DNA from: Chitinophagaceae bacterium
GTDB lineage: Bacteria; Bacteroidota; Bacteroidia; Chitinophagales; Chitinophagaceae
Length of the DNA: 64,000 bases
Direction of reading: 5' to 3'
Assembly: GCA_016721385.1 (NCBI GenBank)
Contig: JADKIE010000001.1
Span: 1,043,507-1,107,506, forward strand
Position numbers and translations under genes: made by a program
Shown here: one piece after another, positions 20,744 through 29,652 of the stretch
How positions within the stretch are numbered: position 1 is the first letter of the stretch
Layout of the letters: every line of letters starts with the position of its first letter
Notes under the pieces: generated by a model
Databases searched by the model: none
Told to the model about the DNA's origin: nothing
Seen by the model: only the letters and a program-made list of their open reading frames with translations

Positions 20744-21652
20744 TTATTTTTTACCTATAGCTATAAAATGATCAAATGCCATGTAGTAATAATTTTCTTT
20801 ACGTATGCCAAAAAAGTTACGTAGCATACTAAAAAAAGTATAGCCAATAATAAACAAATTTTTTGCTAATGTACCAGAGTGTTGTGTTTTTGTAAAAAAA
20901 TCTAACTTCAACGAATGTGCTTTAAATAAATGCTGAATTGATTTTTTATTAAAAAAAGAAACATGCTCCCATGAAAAATAATAGAGCCATTTTCTACCAC
21001 AAAATTTTGCATACAAACTATCGGTATTGCCTGTAAGTATTACTATTTTACCACCATCAACGAGATATTCTTGTGCTATGCTAAACAATGCATTAATATT
21101 AGATACATGCTCTACCACATCACTCATTATTACAATATCAAATTTTTTGTTTGGAAAAGTTGCCGGTGTTAGCAATTCTGTAATTACATTTAACCCAAAC
21201 ATGTCTCTTGAATAAGCACTTGCAAATTTAGACGGCTCTACACCATAACAATCAAACCCTTTTAGATTTAACTGATTTAATAAATAACCCATACCAGAGC
21301 CTATTTCTAAAACAGTTTTGGAGCCTCGGCATTCATTAGCAATTAAATTGGCAAATTTTTTTGTATCCTCCGCTCTTCTATCAAAAGGCTTATCTTTTAC
21401 GGTATCATAATACTCTGAGTTTACGGCATTATAGTAATAATTGATAATTTCATCTTTTACCGTCATTGATAAATAATGATGACCGCAATCTTCACAAATT
21501 AAAACATCGGAAGGAGCATCGGCATTACTTATTTGTACTCCTGCTTTTTCATGACAGGTATGAATAATGTTTTTATATAAAATTTTATTGTTTGAACTAT
21601 TACAAACGGGGCAGCCTTGTTGTAGAAAATATTTATCGTAATCTATTTTCAT
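20744..21652 (-). CDS. SAM-dependent methyltransferase with N-terminal zinc ribbon
   Basis: A 302-residue protein. CPVC near residue 14 and CEDC near 53 form a four-cysteine zinc-binding module, followed by a class I methyltransferase domain with EIGSGMGYLL near 122 and IVMSDVVEH. This arrangement is seen in sugar C-methyltransferases and relatives in surface polysaccharide loci. The start overlaps the Wzx stop by 4 bases. Confidence 0.82.
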   Translation of the reverse strand: MKIDYDKYFLQQGCPVCNSSNNKILYKNIIHTCHEKAGVQISNADAPSDVLICEDCGHHYLSMTVKDEIINYYYNAVNSEYYDTVKDKPFDRRAEDTKKFANLIANECRGSKTVLEIGSGMGYLLNQLNLKGFDCYGVEPSKFASAYSRDMFGLNVITELLTPATFPNKKFDIVIMSDVVEHVSNINALFSIAQEYLVDGGKIVILTGNTDSLYAKFCGRKWLYYFSWEHVSFFNKKSIQHLFKAHSLKLDFFTKTQHSGTLAKNLFIIGYTFFSMLRNFFGIRKENYYYMAFDHFIAIGKK

Positions 21653-23165
21653 TTCCTTTTTATTAAAAAAAATAATTTAGTGAGATATGCTTTTGTTTCA
21701 GGAATTATTAATACGTACAGTATTGAAATTGCCATTAATAAAAATACAATAGTAAAAACATTAAGACTATTAAAAAATTGTTGTTGAAAATACCTGGCTC
21801 CAAATACCAATATAACAGCTACCAACAATGGAATAAAAACATCATTTTTAAACCAGTTCCATATTTCCTTTTTTAAATAAAGATGATGAAATAATGGTAT
21901 TGAAATTAAGACAATACCGACATTAACCGCTAACCAAACAAAACTTGCCCCTAAGGCACCATACTTACTTGTCCACCAAAAAAGCAAAGGAACTAAAACT
22001 ATTGATGCTATTGTATTTTGATATAAGCCAAATTTTGTGTTACCTTTTGCCAGCAAAACAAAATGTGGTATCCACATTAAGCAATTACAAATTGTTCCGG
22101 CAGCACACACTTGCAAAATTGGTGCAGTTTCATTGGTAAGTGTTGTGTTTTTTGTCCACAGAAATAATATTTCTTTAGCAAAGAATATTAATGTAAACCC
22201 TACCGGAAACACAATGATTGATATCCATTTACAGGCTTTATGATATAAGGTTACTAATCCCTCCATATTATTGGTAGCAACCAATTGAGTAAGCTTTGGA
22301 TATACAATAGATTGCATTGGCGAAATAATAGCATTAATGCCACTTGCCAGTAAAAATGCCAAATTGTAATAGCCCACATACTCTAATAGCAACATTTTAC
22401 TTACTACAATTTTGTCTATTTGCACCAAAAAAAATGTTACTAAGGATATGCCGGCCATACCGGCTGCAAACCGCCAAATTGTTTTTAATTGCTGAGTAGA
22501 AAAAGTTGCCCTAACATTTTTAACGCCTATATTTTTACGAACATACCACCGCATGGCAAATGTAAATAGTAACGTAACTACTGCTTGCCAAATAAAATAA
22601 GATTCAATATCGGGGCTTATATATTTTAAAACTATTAAAACCCCTACCGCTTTTAAAGTAGTAAAACAAAAATTAATTATTGCACTTACAGCCTGTTTTT
22701 GAAGCCCTGTAAATGCACCTTCATAAACACTTGATGGAAATTGAAAAGCAAATACAGCACCCATTAACATTACACAATGCTGTATTTTATCTATACTTAA
22801 ATCTTTAGCTTTTACCCAATGTGCTGCAATGGGATGTGATAATATAATATTAACGAGCCAACAATTACAGCAATTAACCAATTGAGTGTTTCTACAGAAA
22901 AAACCAAATCGTTAAGTTCTTTTTCTTTACCATGTTGTGTTTTTAAAATAGCCACCTGCCTGCTTATGGAAGCACTTAACCCTAAATCTAAAATGGCTAA
23001 AGCTCCGGCAAGTGTGCTGTAAAAAGCTACCAGGCCGTAACTTTCTACACCAATAATTTTTACATAAACAGGTACTAAAATAATAGCCACCAATGCAGCC
23101 CAAATACGAGACACTAAAATGAGAATCATTTTAGTACTACTACTATTTATATTAAGTATTGGCAA
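21649..23165 (-). CDS. wzx: Polysaccharide flippase (Wzx), copy 2, frameshifted
   Basis: The frames 22812-23165 and 21649-22881 make one protein of about 505 residues if one base is restored near 22838-22850 (joint NWLIAVIVGSLIL then SHPIAAHWV). It has twelve or more hydrophobic segments. The N-terminal block ILVSRIWAALVAIILVPVYV and GLVAFYSTLAGALAILDLG are typical of the RfbX/Wzx family. It follows the upxY-like gene by 8 bases. A second flippase in the same locus suggests two glycan units or a composite locus. Confidence 0.85.
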
Positions 23166-23173
23166 GTAAAATA

Positions 23174-23638
23174 TTATTTTATAGGAACCACCAATTTTGC
23201 TTGTAACAGCGGAAGTATAAGCTCTATTTTGGTTTTATATACTTTTTGAACAATTGCATTCTGGCCTTTAAACATACCTTCTGCAACCTCTATTTTTTGG
23301 CCGGGTTTGTATAATAATTTTTGAAACGAAACTTTCTCGTACCCATCAACAAATTTTTTAATGGCATCAATTTCTGCTAATGGTATTACTGCCGGTTTGC
23401 CAAGCCAATACACAAAATTTACAACTCCGTTTGTTTGCCTAACTTCGGATTGTTGTACCTGTGTTACATTTACAAATACATATGAGGTAAAAAGTGGCTG
23501 TTCAATTTTTTTAACTCTATCACTCCATTGCCTTACCACTTTAGTTAACGGACAATAACTTTCAATCCCCTTTTGTTCTAAGGCTTCATGCACTTTTTTT
23601 TCGCATCTGGATTTTGTGTAAATGGCAAACCAAGGCAT
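23174..23638 (-). CDS. UpxY/NusG-family transcription antiterminator
   Basis: About 154 residues from the Met that begins MPWFAIYTKSRCEKK; an upstream Met at 23647 is also possible. The N-terminal NGN domain is followed by a KOW motif (PGQKIEVAEGMFKGQNAIVQ). In Bacteroides, UpxY proteins sit first in capsule operons and let RNA polymerase read through the long operon from a leader upstream of their own gene. The position here, ahead of the Wzx gene, matches. The leader at 23639-23776 has a GC-rich island that may be its target. Confidence 0.9.
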   Translation of the reverse strand: MPWFAIYTKSRCEKKVHEALEQKGIESYCPLTKVVRQWSDRVKKIEQPLFTSYVFVNVTQVQQSEVRQTNGVVNFVYWLGKPAVIPLAEIDAIKKFVDGYEKVSFQKLLYKPGQKIEVAEGMFKGQNAIVQKVYKTKIELILPLLQAKLVVPIK

Positions 23639-23776
23639 GAAAAACAAAAAGGGTTAAGATTATTGAAATGATTTATTAATCAATGTTTTATAAAATATAA
23701 ATTTATGATTTTTTTTCCAACCTTGCATAGCTTCGCCTCCTCAGTCACATGAGTTTTTTAAAAAAATGTACGCTAT
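23639..23776 (-). promoter_or_regulatory. Leader of the upxY-like gene with a GC-rich island
   Basis: The gap between the winged-helix gene and the upxY-like gene is very AT-rich except for 23717-23753, which on the minus strand contains GACTGAGGAGGCGAAGC and AAGGTTGG. A specialised NusG paralog needs a recruitment or pause element in its leader. This island is the obvious candidate, by inference only. Confidence 0.4.
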
Positions 23777-24307
23777 TTACTTACGCCAAATCAATAACTT
23801 TTTATTGCTGGCATGAGTATTTTGTAACATAGCATATTCATATGCAGAATAAACCACGTAACGTATTTTTCGTTTAATAAGTGTTTCGGCTTTGTTTACA
23901 AGCTCAACCAAATAATTAACATTAATGTTCCCTACAAATTCTAAATCAATAATATTGTTGTTGTTTATACCATTGGCAAAATCGCGGTTAAGTACACTTT
24001 CTACCTCACCAAGTTGGTTAATAATATTTTCTATTATGGTGTCAATACCAATGTATTTTTTTATAATATTATGTATATCGGAAAAAAGAGGGTGCTTTGT
24101 ATTAGCCTTAAAGAATTTCTTATTGCCCTCAATATCGCTGGTAATCATTCCAACTTGTTCAAAACGGTTAAGCTCCAGCCGAATGGCGTTGGTGCTTTCG
24201 CCAAACTCTTCCTCGAGACCACGTAAATAGCCCTTGTTATTGCTATTTAAAAAGAATTTAAGCAGCAGTTTAATACGAGTTTTGGAAGAAATTAATGTTT
24301 CAATCAT
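23777..24307 (-). CDS. Winged-helix transcriptional regulator of the polysaccharide locus
   Basis: A 176-residue protein. Residues 1-70 look like a winged helix (TRIKLLLKFFLNSNNKGYLR, then a recognition-helix-like STNAIRLELNRFEQVGMI). The C-terminal half contains DLEFVGNINVNYLVELVNKA and KRKIRYVVYSAYEY, resembling a degenerate nucleotidyltransferase fold. Proteins of this type often precede upxY genes in Bacteroidota polysaccharide loci. Its promoter carries a perfect dyad over the -7 box, consistent with autoregulation. Confidence 0.7.
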   Translation of the reverse strand: MIETLISSKTRIKLLLKFFLNSNNKGYLRGLEEEFGESTNAIRLELNRFEQVGMITSDIEGNKKFFKANTKHPLFSDIHNIIKKYIGIDTIIENIINQLGEVESVLNRDFANGINNNNIIDLEFVGNINVNYLVELVNKAETLIKRKIRYVVYSAYEYAMLQNTHASNKKLLIWRK

Positions 24308-24320
24308 TAATAATGAGTAG

Positions 24321-24347
24321 AATAATTACTCAAAAATAGTAATTATT
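24321..24347. promoter_or_regulatory. Perfect dyad (candidate operator) over the regulator's -7 box
   Basis: AATAATTACT (24321-24330) and AGTAATTATT (24338-24347) are perfect 10-base inverted arms around CAAAAAT. The -7 element of the regulator promoter lies in the centre. A second smaller dyad (TAAACTT-G-AAGTTTA, 24362-24376) lies just upstream of the -33 TTG. Confidence 0.55.
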
Positions 24348-24360
24348 TTATATTTACCAA
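24331..24360 (-). promoter_or_regulatory. Promoter of the winged-helix/upxY operon
   Basis: On the minus strand TTG (24358-24360) is followed after 19 bases by TATTTTTG (24331-24338), matching the Bacteroidota -33/-7 pattern with ideal spacing. The ATG at 24307 is 23 bases downstream of the -7 box. Confidence 0.65.
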
Positions 24361-24452
24361 GTAAACTTGAAGTTTATTTAGTAAAATTAGGTAATTATCG
24401 AAAAGTTATAATACACTGATAGTAAGCAAATTATTTAAAATTTATTCGCTTT

Positions 24453-25014
24453 TTACAACCCCGTTATTTTGCAGTATATATTGTGTTTTACTTTGAGGCA
24501 AATAGCTTCGCCAGTATTATTAAATTGTAGTTTTTGCCCCATTTCGCTAACTGCAGCCAACTTGTTTTGCCGGATTACCCATAACCAAGGCATAAGGCAA
24601 AACATTTTTTGTAACTACAGAACCTGCGGCAATAAAAGCAAATTCGCCTATTGTATTGCCGCATACAATGGTGACATTGGCACCAATTGTTGCCCCTTTT
24701 TTTACCAGTGTAGGTAAAAATTCGGCCTTGCGGTTTACTGCACTACGTGGATTTATTACATTGGTGAATACAGCACTTGGACCTACAAATACATCATCTT
24801 CGCAAATAACACCGTCGTAAAGACTTACATTATTTTGCACTTTTACATTATTACCCAACACAACGGTTGATGCAATAAACACATTTTGCCCAAGCACACA
24901 ATTATTACCAATATTGGCATTGCTCATAACATGGCTAAAATGCCAAATTTTTGTGCCTTGGCCAATTTTGGCACCATCATCAACAACAGCAGTAGTATGT
25001 ATATAAAATTGCAT
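24453..25014 (-). CDS. WbpD-like N-acetyltransferase, copy 2, frameshifted near the end
   Basis: A hexapeptide-repeat acyltransferase closely similar to the WbpD-like protein at 16905-17483 (shared VICEDDVF.GPSA, INPRSA, GNP.KQ.G). As read it stops at 24547 after 155 residues. Removing one base near 24550-24556 extends it through VSEMGQKLQFNNTGEAIC to a stop at 24453, about 187 residues, the length of its paralog. The ATG overlaps the corrected rmlA stop as TAATG. It may acetylate a different amino sugar from the first copy. Confidence 0.8.
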
Positions 25015-25871
25015 TACTGAAGAATTTTGTATAAGTACTCGCCATAGCCACTTTTCTTTAGCCCCTCTGCCAAAGAAACTAATTGTTCTTTAGTAATAAA
25101 GCCCATGCGGTAGGCTATTTCTTCGGGGCAACCAATTTTAAGCCTTGCCTTTTTCTATTACCCGTACATATTCGGTAGCATCGCTCAGGCTATCAAATGT
25201 GCCTGTATCTAACCAGGCAAAGCCTCTGTCAAGCACCGCAACTTTTAATTTTTTGTGTTGCAAATAATGGTCGTTTACAGTTGTTATTTCGTATTCGCCC
25301 CTTGCACTTGGTTGTATATTTTTTGCAATTTGCACAACCTCGTTATTATAAAAATACAAACCTGGTACTGCATAATTGCTTTTTGGGTTAGCTGGTTTTT
25401 CCTCTATACTAATTGCGTTATTATTTTCATCAAACTCCACCACGCCATATCGTTCTGGGTCGCTAACGGGGTAAGCAAAAACCACAGCGCCTTCTGTATT
25501 TACGCTACTTTGCAACAACTTACTAAAGCCACTGCCATAAAAAATATTATCGCCAAGTACTAAGGCCACACTATCATTCCCTATAAAATGTTCGCCAATT
25601 ACAAAGCTTGTGCTAAACCGTTTGGCACTTCTTGCTTTGCATACTGAATAGTACAACCCCATTGGCTGCCATCTTTTAATAACCGTTTAAATTGATCCTG
25701 ATCTTCGGGAGTAGTAATTACCAAAATATCTTTTATACCTGCCAGCATTAATGTGCTTAACGGATAATAGATCATCGGTTTATCGTAAATAGGCATTAAT
25801 TGTTTGCTTATGCCCATTGTAATAGGATAAAGCCTTGTGCCCGAGCCGCCTGCCAGTATTATTCCTTTCAT
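25014..25871 (-). CDS. rmlA: Glucose-1-phosphate thymidylyltransferase
   Basis: The pieces join to about 286 residues when single bases are restored at 25603-25605, 25150-25154 and 25136-25139. The N-terminus is MKGIILAGGSGTRLYP, the nucleotidyl-transfer motif. The restored C-terminus KRQGLKIGCPEEIAYR then KKSGYGEYL is diagnostic for RmlA. It makes dTDP-glucose from glucose-1-phosphate and dTTP, the substrate of RmlB upstream. A four-helix-bundle gene with flanking repeats is inserted between the two. Confidence 0.93.
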
Positions 25872-25876
25872 TATTA

Positions 25877-25914
25877 GTTTAGTGGTTTAGATGCTTAGAA
25901 GTTTAGGAGTTTAC
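25877..25914. repeat. GTTTAG degenerate repeat array, left flank of the four-helix-bundle gene
   Basis: GTTTAG-type units recur every 7-9 bases (25877, 25885, 25893, 25901, 25909). The array fills the space between the four-helix-bundle stop and the rmlA start. The right flank at 26321-26350 holds the same unit in the opposite orientation. Confidence 0.8.
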
Positions 25915-25921
25915 ATTTAAG

Positions 25922-26278
25922 TTACTGCTGTGATTTTCTTAATCCGGCAATTAACAGGGTTTGTTTTTCAATTAACTCTCTTCCTTCAAGATATGTTTTT
26001 TCTTTTATAAAATATAAGTCATTTGATATAATTAAATCGTTTAATAACTCAATTGTACTACTATATGCTATTGTACTAAAGTTTGCCTGATCCTTTTTGG
26101 TTTTCCTAGATGTTCCTTCCGCAATATTTGAAGCAATTGAAACTACTGCCCTCCGCATTTGAGAAACTAATCCAAATTTCTCTTCATCAGGATATGCTTT
26201 AGTAATTTTATACGTCCAAACTGCCAATTTTCGGGCTTGTTGCCAACAATCTAATTTTTCAAAGGAATACACTTTCAT
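25922..26278 (-). CDS. Four-helix-bundle protein (S23/Avd-like family)
   Basis: A 118-residue protein. FEKLDCWQQARKLAVWTY, GLVSQMRRAVVSIASNIAEG and the C-terminal ELIEKQTLLIAGLRKS define the four-helix-bundle family first noted in 23S rRNA intervening sequences and related to the Avd protein of diversity-generating retroelements. The basic helix faces suggest nucleic acid binding. It interrupts the rmlB-rmlA pair and is bracketed by short degenerate repeats in inverted orientation, so it was probably inserted as a unit. No reverse transcriptase is near. Confidence 0.88.
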   Translation of the reverse strand: MKVYSFEKLDCWQQARKLAVWTYKITKAYPDEEKFGLVSQMRRAVVSIASNIAEGTSRKTKKDQANFSTIAYSSTIELLNDLIISNDLYFIKEKTYLEGRELIEKQTLLIAGLRKSQQ

Positions 26279-26320
26279 TTGCTTCGATTTTTTACATTAA
26301 TGGGATCAATACATACTCAT

Positions 26321-26350
26321 CTAAACTTTCTAAACACTAAACTTCTAAAC
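26321..26350. repeat. CTAAAC degenerate repeat array, right flank of the four-helix-bundle gene
   Basis: CTAAAC occurs at 26321, 26330, 26337 and 26345, the reverse complement of the left-flank unit GTTTAG. The last copy contains the rmlB stop codon (TAG on the minus strand). Confidence 0.8.
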
Positions 26351-27394
26351 CCCATACTGCTTATTATAATACTTTTGATAATTACCGCTTGTAACCTCAT
26401 CCAACCATTCTTTATTATTCAAATACCAATCTATTGTTTTGCTTAAGCCTTCTTCAAATTGTAAAGATGGCAACCAGTCCAATTCGTTTTTTAGTTTTGT
26501 TGCATCAATGGCATATCGTAAATCGTGGCCTGCTCTATCTGTTACGTACGTAATTAGTTTTTCGGATGTGCCTTTTTCTCTTCCTAGTTTTTCATCCATT
26601 TGCCTGCATAATTCTTTTACCAAATCAATATTTGTCCATTCGTTATGGCCGCCAATATTGTATGTTTCGCCAATTTTTCCTTTATGAAAGATAGTGTCTA
26701 TAGCCCTTACATGATCTTCTACATACAACCAATCCCTTACATTTTCACCTTTGCCGTATATAGGTAACGGTTTATTGTTGATGATGTTATGAATACAAAG
26801 AGGTATTAATTTTTCGGGGAAATGAAATGGCCCGTAATTATTACTACAGTTAGATATTTTTACCGGAAAATGATAGGTGTGGTAAAATGCCCTTACAATA
26901 TGATCGGATGAGGCTTTTGAAGCAGAGTAAGGGCTACGTGGGTCGTACGCTGTAGTTTCGTAAAAGAATCCCTCTTTGCCTAAAGAGCCATACACTTCAT
27001 CGGTGCTTATATGGTAAAATATTTTCTCATCGTATTGGCCGTTCCAGCCTTCTTTTGCAGCTTGTAATAACGAGGCTGTGCCAACTACATTGGTGTTAAT
27101 AAATGCCAACGGATCTGTTATACTTCTATCTACATGGCTTTCGGCTGCACAGTGCAATACGCCGGTAAATTTATATTGGACAAATAATTCCCTTAGCAAA
27201 CTTAAATCGGTAATATCCCCTTTTACAAACGTGTAGTTGGGTGCATTTTCTACATCCTTTAAATTTTCTAAATTACCAGCATATGTAAGTTTATCTAAGT
27301 TTACAATTTTGTAGTTTGGGTATTTTGTAACAAATAATCTTGTAAGATGTGAGCCAATAAAACCGGCGCCGCCTGTTATTAATATTGTATGCAT
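26345..27394 (-). CDS. rmlB: dTDP-glucose 4,6-dehydratase
   Basis: A 349-residue intact extended SDR with GGAGFIGSH at residues 8-16, HCAAESHVDRS, STDEVYGSLG and the catalytic YSASK. These are the hallmarks of RmlB, which converts dTDP-glucose to dTDP-4-keto-6-deoxyglucose, the precursor of rhamnose and many 6-deoxy amino sugars. No RmlC or RmlD is in the window, so the keto sugar may feed another branch. It is the first gene of the minus-strand polysaccharide genes, with its own promoter. Confidence 0.96.
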   Translation of the reverse strand: MHTILITGGAGFIGSHLTRLFVTKYPNYKIVNLDKLTYAGNLENLKDVENAPNYTFVKGDITDLSLLRELFVQYKFTGVLHCAAESHVDRSITDPLAFINTNVVGTASLLQAAKEGWNGQYDEKIFYHISTDEVYGSLGKEGFFYETTAYDPRSPYSASKASSDHIVRAFYHTYHFPVKISNCSNNYGPFHFPEKLIPLCIHNIINNKPLPIYGKGENVRDWLYVEDHVRAIDTIFHKGKIGETYNIGGHNEWTNIDLVKELCRQMDEKLGREKGTSEKLITYVTDRAGHDLRYAIDATKLKNELDWLPSLQFEEGLSKTIDWYLNNKEWLDEVTSGNYQKYYNKQYGV

Positions 27395-27413
27395 AAATCT
27401 GTTTAAAAGTAAG

Positions 27414-27421
27414 CAAAAGTA
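27414..27421 (-). promoter_or_regulatory. -7 promoter element for rmlB
   Basis: On the minus strand TACTTTTG followed by C matches TAnnTTTG, 19 bases before the rmlB ATG. No -33 TTG is seen at the usual spacing. Confidence 0.5.
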
Positions 27422-27668
27422 TAAATAAAATGTGAGTTTGGTTTAGGTTGGCAAGTTTGCACTTCTTTTAAATTTACCGGAGTACAATAGATACAACATG
27501 CAATAAAAACTGTACAACATTTAGTAGTACTGTCGCTAATTTTTCTTCTTCCAATTTTTTACAATTACAAATGTAAATATATAACGGTAGTAATCACTCA
27601 TTCTTCTGTTTATAGGTAATTAATCAAAGTATTTCAATATCTCTACACAAAAATCTGCATTGCAGGGT

Positions 27669-27676
27669 TACCTTTG
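27669..27676 (+). promoter_or_regulatory. -7 promoter element for the ABC-F gene
   Basis: TACCTTTG followed by C lies only 5 bases before the ATG at 27682, so transcription would begin at or next to the start codon (a leaderless mRNA). Confidence 0.5.
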
Positions 27677-27681
27677 CAGTT

Positions 27682-29574
27682 ATGCATTATGCTTCAATAG
27701 AAAATATCAGTAAATCGTTTGGAATACGTACACTTTTTAAAAACATCAGTTTTTTTGTGGAAGAAGGCGATAAAATTGCCTTTGTAGCCCGTAATGGCAG
27801 TGGTAAATCAACCTTACTAAAAATAATTGCCGGATTAGATACACCCGATACTGGAACTATTTGGGTGCATAAGGATATAAAAGTAATAATGCTTCAACAA
27901 GACACTCCCTTTGAAGAAAACAAAAGCATTTGGGATAATGTATTACGGATGGATAACCCTGTAGTAAAAGTTGTAAAAGCTTACGAACAATGTTTGGAAG
28001 AAGACCCAGACAATATAGAAAAATTAACCGATTTAATGGCATTGGTAGATGAGCATAATGCCTGGAATTTTGAAAACGAATTACAACAAATTTTAGGCAA
28101 GCTAAACCTTCATCACTTAAACGAGCCTGTAAAAAACCTGAGTGGCGGCCAACGCAAAAGAGTTGCACTGGCACAATCTTTAATTGAAATGCAATTGCAT
28201 CAAGGCCGTTGTTTATTAATATTAGATGAGCCTACTAACCATTTAGACGTAAGCATGATTGAGTGGTTAGAAGATTACCTGGGTGCACAAAAAGTTACAC
28301 TGCTTTTAGTAACCCACGACAGATATTTTTTAGATGCTGTTTGTAATGAAATATTAGAAATGGATGAAGAAAAAATATTTACATATAAAGGCGATTACGA
28401 TTATTTTTTAGAACAAAAAAGCCTTCGGCAAGAAGTGCAAGCCAGCGAACTACAAAAAGATAAAAATATTTTTAGAAAAGAGTTGGAGTGGATGCGTAAG
28501 CAACCAAAAGCCAGAACTACAAAAAGTAAAAGCCGACAGGATGCTTTTACCGAAGTTGAGGAACGGGTAAGCCAAAAAAAGGACGACCTTGAAGTAAGCC
28601 TGCAGGTAAAAATGACAAGGCTTGGCGGCAAGATTTTGGAGATGAAAAAAATTAATAAAAGCTATGGCGATAAGGTATTGATAAAAGGCTTTGATTATAC
28701 GTTTAAACGTGGCGAAAGAGTTGGAATTGTTGGTAAAAATGGTGTAGGTAAAAGCACATTTTTAAAAATTGCACTACATCAGGAGCTGCCCGATAGCGGC
28801 AAAATTAACCATGGCGATACTGTTGTGTTTGGAAACTTTGACCAGGAAGGATTAAAATATAAAGTTGATAAAAGAGCTATTGAGTACGTAAAAGACTTTG
28901 CCGAGTTTTTTCCGTTGGCAGATGGTACAAAGCTTAGTGCCAGTATGTTTATGGAAAAATTTGGCTTTAGTGCCGAGCAACAATATACACCTTTAAGTAA
29001 ACTTAGTGGTGGCGAAAAAAGGCGTTTACATTTATTAAGCGTACTTTTTGTAAACCCCAATTTTTTAATTTTAGATGAACCTACCAACGATTTAGATCTT
29101 CAAACACTTAGAACATTAGAAGAGTTTTTATTAGACTACCCGGGCTGTATTTTAATTGTAAGCCACGATCGTTATTTTATGGATAGAATGGTAGATCATC
29201 TTTTTGCTTTTGAAGGCGATGGTATAATAAGAGATTTTCCGGGCAACTATAGCCAATACAGAGAAGCCTTAACCAATAACTTACTAACCGATGAAAGGCA
29301 AATAATAAAGGACTTGCCTGTACAGGAAAAACCCTCACCCATCTTACCAAAAAAAAATACACAACAACTTAGCTTTAACGAAAAAAGAGAGTTGGAAAAC
29401 ATTGATAAAGAGTTACATCAACTTCAAAAAGAAAAAACCAATTTAGAATTACAATTAAGTAGTGGCAATTTAGCTTTTGAAGAATTACAAAAAGCAGCTG
29501 AGCGTATTGGTCAATTAACAACACTTATTGATGAAAAAGAAATGCGTTGGTTAGAGTTGAGTGAAAAGGTGTGA
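27682..29574 (+). CDS. ABC-F family ATPase (Uup/EttA-like)
   Basis: A 630-residue protein with two ATPase domains and no membrane segments. Walker A ARNGSGKST is near residue 37 and GKNGVGKST near 353. LSGGQRKRVALAQ and LSGGEKRRLHLL are the signature motifs, and LDEPTNHLD and LDEPTNDLD the Walker B sites. An arginine/lysine-rich linker (about 270-290) and a C-terminal coiled coil (about 575-625) are typical of Uup. ABC-F proteins act on the ribosome, and Uup also affects DNA stability. It is transcribed alone, divergent from rmlB. Confidence 0.95.
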   Translation: MHYASIENISKSFGIRTLFKNISFFVEEGDKIAFVARNGSGKSTLLKIIAGLDTPDTGTIWVHKDIKVIMLQQDTPFEENKSIWDNVLRMDNPVVKVVKAYEQCLEEDPDNIEKLTDLMALVDEHNAWNFENELQQILGKLNLHHLNEPVKNLSGGQRKRVALAQSLIEMQLHQGRCLLILDEPTNHLDVSMIEWLEDYLGAQKVTLLLVTHDRYFLDAVCNEILEMDEEKIFTYKGDYDYFLEQKSLRQEVQASELQKDKNIFRKELEWMRKQPKARTTKSKSRQDAFTEVEERVSQKKDDLEVSLQVKMTRLGGKILEMKKINKSYGDKVLIKGFDYTFKRGERVGIVGKNGVGKSTFLKIALHQELPDSGKINHGDTVVFGNFDQEGLKYKVDKRAIEYVKDFAEFFPLADGTKLSASMFMEKFGFSAEQQYTPLSKLSGGEKRRLHLLSVLFVNPNFLILDEPTNDLDLQTLRTLEEFLLDYPGCILIVSHDRYFMDRMVDHLFAFEGDGIIRDFPGNYSQYREALTNNLLTDERQIIKDLPVQEKPSPILPKKNTQQLSFNEKRELENIDKELHQLQKEKTNLELQLSSGNLAFEELQKAAERIGQLTTLIDEKEMRWLELSEKV

Positions 29575-29652
29575 ATGGTACCTAATCATTGGTGCGTAAT
29601 GGGTTGTTGTTTTAAATAGAATTAAGTAACTTACTTTTTTATACTTGCTGCA

